The notes: generated by a model not told the origin, from the sequence alone. A DNA stretch of 47,004 nucleotides from an uncultured Alistipes sp. (GCA_949283205.1 CASDSD010000032.1:1-47004), one strand, 5' to 3'. Positions 1 to 7,832 are shown, counted from the first letter of the stretch. Program-made: numbers and translations.

Positions 1-76
1 ATCAATATTTTACATATATTCACATAAAGAATGACATGATCTATGAAAATGCGGATGTTTTAACCTAATATATAAC

Positions 77-111
77 GTTACGGTTGTAAACAATTTCAAC
101 ACAACCGTCAC
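77..111. promoter_or_regulatory. Inverted repeat, candidate operator of the adjacent regulator
   Basis: An 11-bp arm (77-87, core ACGGTTGT at 80-87) faces its reverse complement (101-111, core ACAACCGT at 101-108) with one mismatch in 11. The arms are about two helical turns apart centre to centre. The repeat lies just upstream of the promoter of the Cro/CI-like gene that starts at 180, the place expected for an autoregulatory site. Binding is an inference. Confidence 0.45.
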
Positions 112-133
112 ATTTACATTTGTATAAAATTTG

Positions 134-165
134 CTTGTTTACAAAAGAAAAAGGTGTTATTTTTG
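134..165 (+). promoter_or_regulatory. Promoter of the XRE regulator gene
   Basis: A perfect Bacteroidota -7 element, TATTTTTG at 158-165, follows a -33-like CTTG at 134-137 with a 20-bp spacer. Transcription would begin near 172, only about 8 nt before the ATG at 180. This argues against the longer reading frame that opens with TTG at 120, because the promoter would then lie inside the gene. Confidence 0.5.
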
Positions 166-179
166 TAAAAACATCCGTT

Positions 180-638
180 ATGCGTGAAAAATTGCTCAAT
201 TTGATGCGAAGCGAAGGGTTGACATCCAGCAGACTTGCAGAGCTGCTCGGGATTCAACCGTCGGGAATATCCCATATCCTGTCGGGCCGCAACAAGCCGA
301 GCTTCGACTTCGTGCAGAAGATACTCCGCCGCTTCCCGAACATCAACCCCGACTGGCTGCTGCTCGACAGCGGCCCAATGTATCGCGACACGCCGGAAGG
401 CAAGGTGTCGCCTCCGGCCGAGACGATTACACCGACGCTGCCTTTGAACGACCTTGACGCGCCGGGCGCATCGCAAACATCGCCATCCGGCGCCACGACC
501 GTTGAAGCCGCTGCCGCAGGAACCCCGGACGCAGGGATGACGTCACCGCTTGCCGCTGCCGCCGCACGCCACGGGAAGGTGAAACGTATCATCGTCCTGT
601 TCGACGACCATACGTTCGAAAGCTACAGCCCGTCGTGA
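180..638 (+). CDS. Helix-turn-helix (Cro/CI, XRE-type) regulator
   Basis: A 152-residue cytoplasmic DNA-binding protein. Residues about 2-60 form a Cro/CI-type helix-turn-helix: RLAELLGIQPSGISHILSGR covers helices 2-3, followed by the family signature NINPDWLLLDSGPMY. A proline/alanine/threonine-rich linker of about 65 residues leads to a short C-terminal motif, RIIVLFDDHTFESY, which resembles the tail of a group of Bacteroidota XRE proteins. The start at 180 is chosen because the promoter at 134-165 excludes the upstream TTG. The inverted repeat at 77-111 suggests autoregulation. No phage genes lie nearby, so a prophage repressor is unlikely. The target genes are unknown. Confidence 0.85.
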   Translation: MREKLLNLMRSEGLTSSRLAELLGIQPSGISHILSGRNKPSFDFVQKILRRFPNINPDWLLLDSGPMYRDTPEGKVSPPAETITPTLPLNDLDAPGASQTSPSGATTVEAAAAGTPDAGMTSPLAAAAARHGKVKRIIVLFDDHTFESYSPS

Positions 639-776
639 TTGCAATTCGACAGTCAGGCCTCCGCTCACACGCAACAGCATGCACACGGCGGGAAACGAAT
701 TGCGGGCATCAGAATGTCGGCTGAAAATATTTAACATAATTATCGGCAATCATTCACGAAAAAAACGGCACAACGG

Positions 777-1607
777 ATGGATGTAAGGCTGTACGGGGAG
801 GATCCACATGAGATATTCCTGATTCACGGCGGGCCGGGCGCCAGGGGATCCATGCGCCCTCTGGCGGAGATGCTCGTTGTGGACGACGCCTGCGGGCACA
901 GCCGCTACGGGGTCGTCGAAGCGATACAGTCGCAGCACGACGTGGAATCGCTCGTCACAGAGTTGCACGGGCAGATAAAACAATACGCCGCATCACACCG
1001 CGCAACGCTCATCGGGCACTCGTGGGGAGCCTGGCTCGCGATAGTCCATGCCGCACGGTACCCGGAATCTGTCCGCCGCATAATTCTCATCGGCACGGCA
1101 CCGTTCGAGACAAAACATGCCGACACCATACTTCGCCGCCGCATGGAGAGGCTCGACGCGGATGCGGGGAATGAACTGCGTATGGCAATCGCCGCAGCGG
1201 AATCGCACGCGACTTCCCGAAATAGACATGCCGGGCGTGAAGCCAGCGATACGGCACTACGGCAGATCGCACGGCTGACGACCCTAAGCGACAATGTTGA
1301 CCTCATACCGTACGACAACGACATGCCCTTCGACAGCGCCGCCTATGAAAAGGTATGGCCTGCAGCCCGCAACATGCGCGACAAGGGAGAATGGCATGAG
1401 ATTCTGCGAGAGATAAAATGCCCTGTCACGGTCATACACGGCCACAACGACCCGCATCCCGTCGAAGGCGTGACCGAACCATTAGCACGTGCGGGCATAG
1501 CCTTCGACCTGCATATTCTTCAGCGGTGCGGCCACACGCCGTTTCTCGAGCGCCACGCCGCACAGGAACTCAAGAGGATCATCCTTGAGACGACAGACCG
1601 CATCTAA
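777..1607 (+). CDS. Alpha/beta hydrolase, proline iminopeptidase-like
   Basis: A 276-residue alpha/beta-hydrolase fold protein without a signal peptide, so probably cytoplasmic. The oxyanion-hole motif HGGPG is at residues 17-21, the nucleophile elbow GHSWGAW puts the catalytic serine at S82, and CGHTPFLE near the C-terminus supplies the histidine (H253). The acid is probably the Asp in HGHNDPHP. HGGPG together with GxSWG is typical of the proline iminopeptidase/MhpC group (AB hydrolase 1), but substrate cannot be assigned. It stands alone between the regulator and a 426-bp gap, with no clear TAnnTTTG promoter seen directly upstream. Confidence 0.85.
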   Translation: MDVRLYGEDPHEIFLIHGGPGARGSMRPLAEMLVVDDACGHSRYGVVEAIQSQHDVESLVTELHGQIKQYAASHRATLIGHSWGAWLAIVHAARYPESVRRIILIGTAPFETKHADTILRRRMERLDADAGNELRMAIAAAESHATSRNRHAGREASDTALRQIARLTTLSDNVDLIPYDNDMPFDSAAYEKVWPAARNMRDKGEWHEILREIKCPVTVIHGHNDPHPVEGVTEPLARAGIAFDLHILQRCGHTPFLERHAAQELKRIILETTDRI

Positions 1608-2033
1608 ATACGTATGGGAGCCACTAATTGAACGACGGCACCGCGTCATTAAGATGGTTGACAAAAGCGAACATAGCGCCATTCCACAAAACTCCCCCGC
1701 TTTTGATGTAATATTTCTATTATGTTAAATAATATATCGGTTAAAAGATATTGATCATACCCGACCGCAAGATATTACGGGAACAAGACAGGAACGATAT
1801 GGAATCCGAACATCGGGAATCGACAGAAAGCAGAAACCGGTTGCGCTCAAACCCGCGACAGCCGCGACACGTCACGTGTCCGCCCGTCGGAAAGTTCCAC
1901 AACGTAATGTAAACGGGTCTGGCCGACAGATGAGCAAAATAAACCGCACATCCAGACATATCCAATCCAAGAGAGAGTCAATACAATATAAAGAAAAATA
2001 ACCGACGCCGGCTACCAACGCATAAAGCACTCG
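1608..2033. other. Intergenic gap with a 15-bp dyad, no convincing gene
   Basis: This 426-bp stretch is more AT-rich than its neighbours at both ends (around 1690-1770 and 1970-2045). It holds a perfect 7+1+7 dyad, GACACGTCACGTGTC, at 1866-1880. A 37-codon arginine-rich frame at 1799-1912 and a 74-codon minus-strand frame at 1741-1965 show no recognisable family. No tRNA or terminator with a T-run is evident. Confidence 0.5.
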
Positions 2034-2603
2034 TTATAAGTACTTTATTATGCGGCACGGATTTCCTGCGGCAACGCATCGCGGCGGGATGTCGTGCGTC
2101 ACGACGCTGCCGGCACCTATCGTCGTCTCGTCGCCAATGGAGACACCGGGCAATATGATGGAACCGCCGCCGATCCATACGTTGCGACCTATGGTAACGG
2201 GAGCCGTACGCGACCGCCAGAAATTGCTCCCGCCCGAGAGCCGCTCTGCAGGATCCGTCGGATGGAACACCGTATATATATGTACCCCCGGGCCGATACC
2301 TGAACAATCACCTATCGAGATCGTATTGCAGTCGAGAAACACGCAGTTCATATTTATCTCGACATTACGCCCGAGACGGATATTCTCTCCGTAATCCACA
2401 TAAAACGGGGCGGCAATCCATACATTCTCTCCGTGCGAACCGATCAGCCGGTCAAGCAACTCCGCCCGTCGCCGCATGTCATCCGACGCTGCGGCATTGT
2501 ACTCCGCCTGCAGGCGCTTCGCCTCATGCCACCGTCGCAGCAAATCCTCATCGCCGCAATCATAGTATTCACCGGCAAGCATCTTATCCTTTTCACTCTT
2601 CAT
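2034..2603 (-). CDS. Sugar O-acetyltransferase, maltose/galactoside (LacA/Maa/NodL) type
   Basis: A 189-residue acetyl-CoA-dependent acetyltransferase. Residues about 5-55 are the helical Mac domain (KMLAGEYYDCGDEDLLRRW), followed by a left-handed parallel beta-helix of hexapeptide repeats (for example VEINMNCVFLDCNTISIGD and VTIGRNVWIGGGSIILPGV). H114 in YTVFHPTD fits the catalytic histidine of the family. The length matches maltose and galactoside acetyltransferases. It transfers acetyl to the 6-hydroxyl of a sugar in the cytoplasm; the exact acceptor cannot be read from sequence. It starts 38 bp after the end of the ogt gene on the same strand, so co-transcription is likely. Confidence 0.9.
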   Translation of the reverse strand: MKSEKDKMLAGEYYDCGDEDLLRRWHEAKRLQAEYNAAASDDMRRRAELLDRLIGSHGENVWIAAPFYVDYGENIRLGRNVEINMNCVFLDCNTISIGDCSGIGPGVHIYTVFHPTDPAERLSGGSNFWRSRTAPVTIGRNVWIGGGSIILPGVSIGDETTIGAGSVVTHDIPPRCVAAGNPCRIIKYL

Positions 2604-2641
2604 ATCGCCAAATCCAATTTATATTTATAAAAGCCACTCCC

Positions 2642-3175
2642 CTATCGCACCGCACATCCCGGACATCGTTCAATCTCCAGCAGCCTGCGCTTTGCCTCCA
2701 GGCCGCCCGCATATCCGACAAGGCGGCCGTCGCTGCCGATGACACGATGACACGGCACCACGATCGATACGGGATTGGCCCCGACAGCGGCCGCCACGGC
2801 GCGGACGGCACGCACGTCACCTACACGCAGTGCCAGATCTCGGTACGACACCACCTCACCGTAACCGATCTCCGAAAGTGCATTCCACACCTTGAGACGG
2901 AACTCCGTCCCGAACAGCCGCAACGGCAGATCGAAAGAGGTTCGCACGCCGGCAAAATACTCATCCAGCTGCAACGCTGCCAGGCGCGTAACATCCGATT
3001 CGGAGGCGACGTAGCGCGCCCCCGACAGACGGCGGATCATGGAATCCGTCCCGGCACGGTTACGCCTGGCCGCCCAATCACACAGGCACAATGCCCCGCC
3101 GAATGAACCGAGCAGCATATCCCCGCACGGAGAACGGTACCACGTCGTGTATATAATACTTTCCTCCATAGTCAT
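2642..3175 (-). CDS. ogt: Methylated-DNA--protein-cysteine methyltransferase (Ogt type)
   Basis: O6-alkylguanine-DNA alkyltransferase of about 177 residues that repairs O6-methylguanine by suicidal transfer to its own cysteine. The active-site motif PCHRVIG is complete (C142 counted from the start at 3175) and is preceded by the helix-turn-helix region (VVSYRDLALRVG). An N-terminal RNase H-like domain (residues about 8-85) is present as in Ogt; there is no AraC/Ada domain. The frame is open up to 3259, but residues upstream do not look like the family. ATGs at 3175 and 3169 are both possible, and a CAAAGATA promoter element (minus-strand TATCTTTG) at 3178-3185 would give an almost leaderless message. 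Confidence 0.9.
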   Translation of the reverse strand: MTMEESIIYTTWYRSPCGDMLLGSFGGALCLCDWAARRNRAGTDSMIRRLSGARYVASESDVTRLAALQLDEYFAGVRTSFDLPLRLFGTEFRLKVWNALSEIGYGEVVSYRDLALRVGDVRAVRAVAAAVGANPVSIVVPCHRVIGSDGRLVGYAGGLEAKRRLLEIERCPGCAVR

Positions 3176-3177
3176 GT

Positions 3178-3185
3178 CAAAGATA
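3178..3185 (-). promoter_or_regulatory. Possible -7 element before ogt
   Basis: Reads TATCTTTG on the minus strand, a perfect TAnnTTTG match. No TTTG-like -33 element sits 19-21 bp further upstream, and the element almost touches the start codon, so it is a weak call. Confidence 0.3.
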
Positions 3186-3332
3186 ATCATACGCAGGATA
3201 ACGAATACCGTTTCGTACAGTTTTTCTTCCGAAACATTCACGATTTCGCATAATGACATAAAATCCGCTATATTTTCGCAATAAAAGGGGCAATATTCAT
3301 CACATAATATTCTTATTTCCGGTTTTATTTTC

Positions 3333-3340
3333 TATTTTTG
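3333..3340 (+). promoter_or_regulatory. -7 promoter element before the GLPGLI-like gene
   Basis: TATTTTTG matches the Bacteroidota -7 consensus and lies directly before the gene in an AT-rich stretch. No clear -33 element was seen. It implies that the coding start is at or after the ATG at 3352. Confidence 0.4.
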
Positions 3341-3351
3341 TGTTCGGAAGG

Positions 3352-4059
3352 ATGCATCCGCACATGCATACCGACCACAAAAACCGGCAGATGCGACAGC
3401 GCTACGACACAAACGTCGAGACACATATGCACGGTATCACACGCCAACCGACCGAAAAACAGAAAACGTTGAAGATCTCGTTTCGACATATCAGCACGGG
3501 GTTCGTCATAACTGTCGTGGCGGCATTATTCGCATACACATACCGTACGGGCTACGGCATCGGACACATGGCCGTAAACGCCGGATCCAGCACCGTTCAG
3601 GAGGCCATCGCACACTCGACTCTCGACGTGATATACGAACGCACAGAGAATGGACGCAGCGATTTTCTCCACCTGCAGGTCGACACTGCATACAACGCCC
3701 GCGGCAAGGGTAGTTTCCGCATGCGGCCGACATGCAGCCGCACGATGGCCATACGCAGTTTCGACGGGAAGTACCGCCCTACCGGCATCGCCCCCACGGG
3801 CTGCTTCGTCGAGAACGGCAGCGGCACGCCGCAATGGCGCGACACGGGCACCACACGCCGCATCATGGGATACGACTGTCGTTGCGCCGAGGCCTCGTTC
3901 AACGGCCGCACGTGGCAGGTATGGTACACCGACCGTCTGCCCTACTGCGCCGACGGGATCACTCCCGCCGACGGATCGAGAGGACTCATCCTCGAGGCCT
4001 GCGCCGCGAACGACAGCTACTCCTTGAAAGTGAGATATATAGCGCAAAAGATAGGATAA
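3352..4059 (+). CDS. GLPGLI-family-like membrane-anchored protein
   Basis: A protein of up to 235 residues. A hydrophobic stretch (STGFVITVVAALFAYTY, about residues 46-62) would anchor it in the inner membrane with most of the chain outside the cytoplasm; it is preceded by a long basic, histidine-rich N-terminus rather than a short signal peptide. The C-terminal half has the layout of the Bacteroidota GLPGLI family: IMGYDCRCAEASFNGRTWQV, WYTDRLP, then GSRGLILEA where the family usually reads GLPGLILE. The role of GLPGLI proteins is unknown. ATGs at 3352, 3364, 3391 and 3427 are all possible starts. The next gene, a DUF1080 lipoprotein, follows after 52 bp. Confidence 0.6.
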   Translation: MHPHMHTDHKNRQMRQRYDTNVETHMHGITRQPTEKQKTLKISFRHISTGFVITVVAALFAYTYRTGYGIGHMAVNAGSSTVQEAIAHSTLDVIYERTENGRSDFLHLQVDTAYNARGKGSFRMRPTCSRTMAIRSFDGKYRPTGIAPTGCFVENGSGTPQWRDTGTTRRIMGYDCRCAEASFNGRTWQVWYTDRLPYCADGITPADGSRGLILEACAANDSYSLKVRYIAQKIG

Positions 4060-4111
4060 TGCGGCAATACCCTGACAGAATACACAAACTACTTTTTTAA
4101 CAATAACGACT

Positions 4112-5407
4112 ATGAAGAAATTTCTATCTCTGATCGCAGTTGCGGCACTCACCGCAGGAGCTGCGACATCGTGCCAGCAGCACAACACGCTGACCGCAGC
4201 CGAGGAGGCCGACGGCTGGCAGCTTCTCTTCAACGGCGAGAACCTCGACGGCTGGAGAGATTACAACGGCGACTCTCTCACCAACGGATGGCGCGTTGTC
4301 GACGGCTGCATCCAGGCCTCGGGTGAGGGCGGCGACGCCTCAGGTTACATCGTAACCGACAAGAAATACGCCAACTTCGAGCTGGTATGGGACTGGAAGC
4401 TCACTCACGGCGGCAACAGCGGCATGCTCTACCACGTGATCGAGAACCCCAAGTTCCCCGTACCCTATGTCACGGGCCCCGAGTATCAGCTCATCGACAA
4501 CGAGGGCTGGGAAGAGGTTAACGCCCCCGCCAAGCTCGAGGAGTGGCAGAAGCTGGGCGTAGACTACGCAATGCACCTGCCCGACTACGACAAGATGCAC
4601 GTGAATCCCGTCGGCGAGTGGAACACGTCGAAGATCGTCTTCGACAACGGCCACGTGGAGCATTGGCTCAACGGCGAGAAGATCCTCGAGTTCGAGGCAT
4701 GGACCGATGACTGGTTCGCCAAGAAGGCCAGCGGCAAGTGGGGCGACGCCACCGAATACGGTCTGGCTCACGAGGGTGTCATCTGCCTTCAGGACCACGG
4801 CGATCCCGCCTCGTTCCGCAACATCAAGATCAAGGAGCTGCCCCGCAAGGCCGGCAAGACCGTCGACCTGTTCAACGGCAAGGACCTCAAGGGTTGGGAG
4901 CTCTTCGGCAGCATGCGCGTATCGGTGGACAATGAGGGCAACCTCGTTACCGAAAACGGCGAGGATTTGCGTTACGGCTATCTCGGCACGCGCGAGTACT
5001 ACGACGACTTTGACCTCACGGTAGAGTTCAAGCAGGTGACCAACGGCAACTCGGGTCTCTTCTTCCACTCGTTCGTGGAGGGCGGCTACAAGAACAACAT
5101 CGTCAACGGCTGGCAGTGCGAGGTAGCGCCCAAGGGCAACGATACGGGCGGCATCTACGAGTCGTACGGCCGCGGCTGGCTCGTACAGATCCCCGACGAG
5201 AAAGAGTCTATCCTCAAGGAGGGCGAGTGGAATACGCTCCGCCTGCGTGTCGAGGGTGACAAGGTTCAGACGTGGCTCAACGGCGAGGCCATGGTCGATA
5301 TCAACGACGAGCTTATCGGCAAGACCCCGGGCCGCATCATGCTCCAGATCCACGACGGCAACAACATCAAGGTGCTCTGGAAGAACTTCAAGCTCACCAC
5401 GCTCTAA
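4112..5407 (+). CDS. Lipoprotein with two DUF1080 (3-keto-disaccharide hydrolase) domains
   Basis: A 431-residue exported lipoprotein: hydrophobic signal ending in a lipobox at C21 (GAATSCQQ). Two DUF1080 concanavalin-like domains follow in tandem, residues about 34-245 (opening LLFNGENLDGWRDY) and 252-430 (opening VDLFNGKDLKGWELFG). Each has the family's NGNSG/GGNSG segment and a WLNGE motif. Members of this family act on 3-keto-glycosides made by a partner oxidoreductase; no such oxidoreductase is visible in this window, so the reaction here is inferred from family only. Transcription ends at a strong hairpin just downstream. Confidence 0.88.
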   Translation: MKKFLSLIAVAALTAGAATSCQQHNTLTAAEEADGWQLLFNGENLDGWRDYNGDSLTNGWRVVDGCIQASGEGGDASGYIVTDKKYANFELVWDWKLTHGGNSGMLYHVIENPKFPVPYVTGPEYQLIDNEGWEEVNAPAKLEEWQKLGVDYAMHLPDYDKMHVNPVGEWNTSKIVFDNGHVEHWLNGEKILEFEAWTDDWFAKKASGKWGDATEYGLAHEGVICLQDHGDPASFRNIKIKELPRKAGKTVDLFNGKDLKGWELFGSMRVSVDNEGNLVTENGEDLRYGYLGTREYYDDFDLTVEFKQVTNGNSGLFFHSFVEGGYKNNIVNGWQCEVAPKGNDTGGIYESYGRGWLVQIPDEKESILKEGEWNTLRLRVEGDKVQTWLNGEAMVDINDELIGKTPGRIMLQIHDGNNIKVLWKNFKLTTL

Positions 5408-5423
5408 TTCCATTACGAGATTC

Positions 5424-5458
5424 AAGGCCCGGACATGTGACATGTCCGGGCCTTTTTT
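5424..5458 (+). terminator. Rho-independent terminator after the double DUF1080 gene
   Basis: A perfect 15-bp inverted repeat (5424-5438 against 5440-5454, core GGCCCGGACATGT) runs into a T-tract (5453-5458), 17 bp after the stop codon. Confidence 0.9.
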
Positions 5459-5553
5459 ATGTCATGACAGTCCGCTCGCCCCGCAGAATGCCGTGCCGGC
5501 CGCGTACCTCACCGTTTTTCACGAGGCATGCCCCAACATTAAGCCAAAATTCG

Positions 5554-5561
5554 TATCTTTG
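5554..5561 (+). promoter_or_regulatory. -7 promoter element before znuA
   Basis: TATCTTTG, a perfect TAnnTTTG match, 38 bp before the ATG at 5600. It supports the start at 5600 over an earlier in-frame codon at 5567. No clear -33 element and no obvious Zur-type palindrome were found by eye. Confidence 0.5.
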
Positions 5562-5599
5562 CATGTTTGTGGTCGGCAAGCCCGATTAGAAGGCAGACA

Positions 5600-6511
5600 A
5601 TGAAACTATCCGCACACATATCGCTGTTCCTGCTCGCGGCATCGGCCGTGATTGTCACATCGTGCGGCAGCAGCCACGCCGACAGGGACGACCGTCCCGC
5701 CATGACGGCAACGATATTGCCATTGAAACATATCGTCGAGCAGATCGTAGGCCAGGATTTCGTCATCGAGGTCCTCGTCCCCGTCGGCGCCAGCCCCGAG
5801 ACCTTCGAACCCACGCCAAAACAGTACATACGCATGAACGAGTCGCAGATGGTCTTCACGACGGGCCTGATCGACTTCGAGAATACCCTTCTCGCGCGCA
5901 TGGAGCGCAAGGACAACCTCATAGACCTGAGCCGCGGCATAGAGCTCATGGCCGGATCGTGTTCGCACGACCATCCCGCGGCCGTGGCGGCACGCAGCCG
6001 CGAGGCGGCCGCCAAAGGGCTCCCGCACGGCATAGACCCCCATATATGGACCTCGCCACGTGAATTGCGCACGATGGCGCGCAACGCCTGCGAGGCGATC
6101 ATGCTGAAATACCCCGACTCGGCAAAGTACAGGCATGCATATGAAGCCTTCGACAAACGGCTGCAACAGCTCGACAGCCTCTGCCGCACCATGTGCGACG
6201 CCTCGCGTACAAAGGCCTTCGTCGTATATCACCCCGCCCTGACATACTATGCCCGCGCCTACGACATGGAGCAGATTGCCATAGAGGACGACGGCAAGGA
6301 GCCCTCGGCACGCGAACTGGCCCGCATCATAGACAAGGCGCGCGCGGCACACGTCACGGCACTGCTCTACCAGTCGCAGTTCCCGCGGTCGGTGGTCGAG
6401 GTCGTGGCGCGCGACATAGGTGTCGAGTGCCGCGAGATAGACCCCATGGCCGAGGATGTGGAACAGAATATCATGCGCATAACCCGTACGATCACAGGCT
6501 GCGGGGAGTAA
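5600..6511 (+). CDS. znuA: Zinc ABC transporter substrate-binding lipoprotein
   Basis: A 303-residue cluster-9 (ZnuA/TroA) solute-binding protein, anchored outside the inner membrane by a lipobox cysteine (C22, VIVTSCGSS). The metal-ligand pattern of the family is complete: H44 (ILPLKH), H148 (GIDPHIW), H211 (VVYHPALTYYA) and D281 (EIDPMAED). A short histidine-containing loop (CSHDHP) lies before the second ligand. Metal preference is inferred to be zinc; manganese or iron cannot be excluded. It starts after a promoter element at 5554-5561 and is followed 27 bp later by the ATPase. The permease is not adjacent; a matching one lies at 44435-45280. Confidence 0.9.
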   Translation: MKLSAHISLFLLAASAVIVTSCGSSHADRDDRPAMTATILPLKHIVEQIVGQDFVIEVLVPVGASPETFEPTPKQYIRMNESQMVFTTGLIDFENTLLARMERKDNLIDLSRGIELMAGSCSHDHPAAVAARSREAAAKGLPHGIDPHIWTSPRELRTMARNACEAIMLKYPDSAKYRHAYEAFDKRLQQLDSLCRTMCDASRTKAFVVYHPALTYYARAYDMEQIAIEDDGKEPSARELARIIDKARAAHVTALLYQSQFPRSVVEVVARDIGVECREIDPMAEDVEQNIMRITRTITGCGE

Positions 6512-6538
6512 CAACGCAAACAGGAAAAGAGCGACCAA

Positions 6539-7333
6539 ATGGATAAAAAGAGACTTATCTCGCTGCGCGGCGTAGGCGTCTCGTATGACGGCCATGTGGC
6601 ATTGGAGGGTGTCGACCTCGACATCTACGACGACGACTTCATCGGCGTCATCGGGCCCAACGGCGGCGGCAAGAGTTCGCTGGCCAAGGCCATCCTCGGG
6701 GCCGTCCCGCATAGCGGCACCGTCACCATGGACGAATCCCTGCGATGCGGCAACCACTACAAGATAGGCTATATGCCGCAGGTAGCGCAATTCGACCGCC
6801 GTTTTCCGATCTCGATCGAGGAGGTTGCCCTGTCGGGACTGCAGAGCGACAAGGGCTTCTTCGGTTTCTACAAGGCCGGGGATCGCCGTCGCGCGGCCCG
6901 TCTTCTCGAGGAGGCCGGCATAGGCGACATAGCCTCACGCCCCATAGGCGAGGTATCGGGCGGACAGATGCAACGGGCGCTGCTCTGCCGCGCCATCATC
7001 TCCGAGCCGCGCCTGCTGATCCTCGACGAACCCACGAATTTCGTCGACACCAGCTTCGGGCGCGAATTGTACACCATGCTGCAACGGCTGAACGACCGGA
7101 TGGCCGTGGTGATGATTACGCACGACGTGGGAACGATATCGAGTGTCGTCAAGTCGATCGTATGCGTCAACCGCCACGTACACCGCCACGACTCCAACAT
7201 CATCACCCCCGAGCAGCTGCGCAACTACGACTGCCCTATCCAGATCATCTCGCACGGCGACATTCCGCATACGGTCCTCGGACACCACGAGGGAGACGGG
7301 TGCCCCGACCACAGCCATCCAGACAGGAAATAG
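6539..7333 (+). CDS. znuC: Zinc ABC transporter ATP-binding protein
   Basis: A 264-residue ABC ATPase that would power metal import at the cytoplasmic face. Walker A GPNGGGKS is at 39-46, Q-loop at YMPQ (79-81), signature VSGGQ at 139-143, Walker B LLILDEP at 159-165 and the switch histidine at H195. The subfamily fits ZnuC/MntB. The C-terminus is histidine-rich (HTVLGHHEGDGCPDHSHP), which might sense or hold metal; that is an inference. It is co-transcribed with znuA. No permease gene follows, which is unusual for this transporter class. Confidence 0.9.
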   Translation: MDKKRLISLRGVGVSYDGHVALEGVDLDIYDDDFIGVIGPNGGGKSSLAKAILGAVPHSGTVTMDESLRCGNHYKIGYMPQVAQFDRRFPISIEEVALSGLQSDKGFFGFYKAGDRRRAARLLEEAGIGDIASRPIGEVSGGQMQRALLCRAIISEPRLLILDEPTNFVDTSFGRELYTMLQRLNDRMAVVMITHDVGTISSVVKSIVCVNRHVHRHDSNIITPEQLRNYDCPIQIISHGDIPHTVLGHHEGDGCPDHSHPDRK

Positions 7334-7394
7334 CGAGGCAACAACAGAATAGCGGGGCAACAACAGAGAAGAGAGAAAGATACGACACAAAACG

Positions 7395-7442
7395 AGGGAG
7401 CGGTATCCGCACAACGGCGGGAACCGCTCCCTTAACGTACGG
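7395..7442. terminator. Hairpin between convergent genes, possible terminator
   Basis: A 10-bp perfect inverted repeat (AGGGAGCGGT at 7395-7404, its complement at 7433-7442) with a 28-nt loop lies between znuC and the convergent gene at 7471-7758. There is no good T-run on either side, so termination here is tentative. Confidence 0.4.
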
Positions 7443-7470
7443 GATTACCCCCTGCGTCCGCAGAGGCACC

Positions 7471-7758
7471 CTACTTTGCCTCGTTGAGTTTGCTCAGATC
7501 GCCGAACAGGCTTTCGAACGACGACACCATATCGCGGCGGAATGCTGCATAATACTTGCGCACGAGCGACGCATTGTGCGGCTCCGTGGGATTGTTGGCC
7601 TTGGCATAGAGTACATTGCGCAGCTCGACAGCCTTCTCCATCAGTTCCACCACAGCATCCTCCTTCGAGGGCTGGAAATATATCGCCATCTCGCAATCGA
7701 AGACGAACTCCTCCAAACGATAGTCGATCTCTTTCTTAAGATCTCTCAAATTTGCCAT
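7471..7758 (-). CDS. Small conserved-looking protein of unknown function
   Basis: A 95-residue cytoplasmic protein with no signal peptide or membrane segment. It is almost all predicted helix and acidic/basic alternating (RDLKKEIDYRLEEFVFDCEM, then DAVVELMEKAVELRNVLYAK). I recall similar 95-100 residue hypothetical proteins in Bacteroidales but can name no function. It has its own strong promoter at 7801-7832 and is convergent with znuC. Codon use is like its neighbours, so it is a real gene. Confidence 0.75.
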   Translation of the reverse strand: MANLRDLKKEIDYRLEEFVFDCEMAIYFQPSKEDAVVELMEKAVELRNVLYAKANNPTEPHNASLVRKYYAAFRRDMVSSFESLFGDLSKLNEAK

Positions 7759-7800
7759 AACGATTCTGTTTTTACCTTATTGTTAAGATATTAATTTCGG

Positions 7801-7832
7801 CAAAAGTAGTAAAATCATTCCACTTTTCCAAA
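7801..7832 (-). promoter_or_regulatory. Promoter of the 95-residue protein gene
   Basis: On the minus strand TTTG (7829-7832) and TACTTTTG (7801-7808) are separated by exactly 20 bp, a near-ideal Bacteroidota promoter, about 43 bp upstream of the start codon. Confidence 0.75.

Noticed and set aside
180-638. Prophage or integrative element marked by the Cro/CI-like gene
   Set aside because: No integrase, structural, relaxase or attachment-site repeat lies nearby; the following genes are ordinary metabolic genes.
641-703. Inverted repeat GCAATTCG/CGAATTGC after the XRE gene
   Set aside because: Arms are only 8 bp with a 47-nt spacer and no T-run, so chance is likely; it is not called as a terminator.
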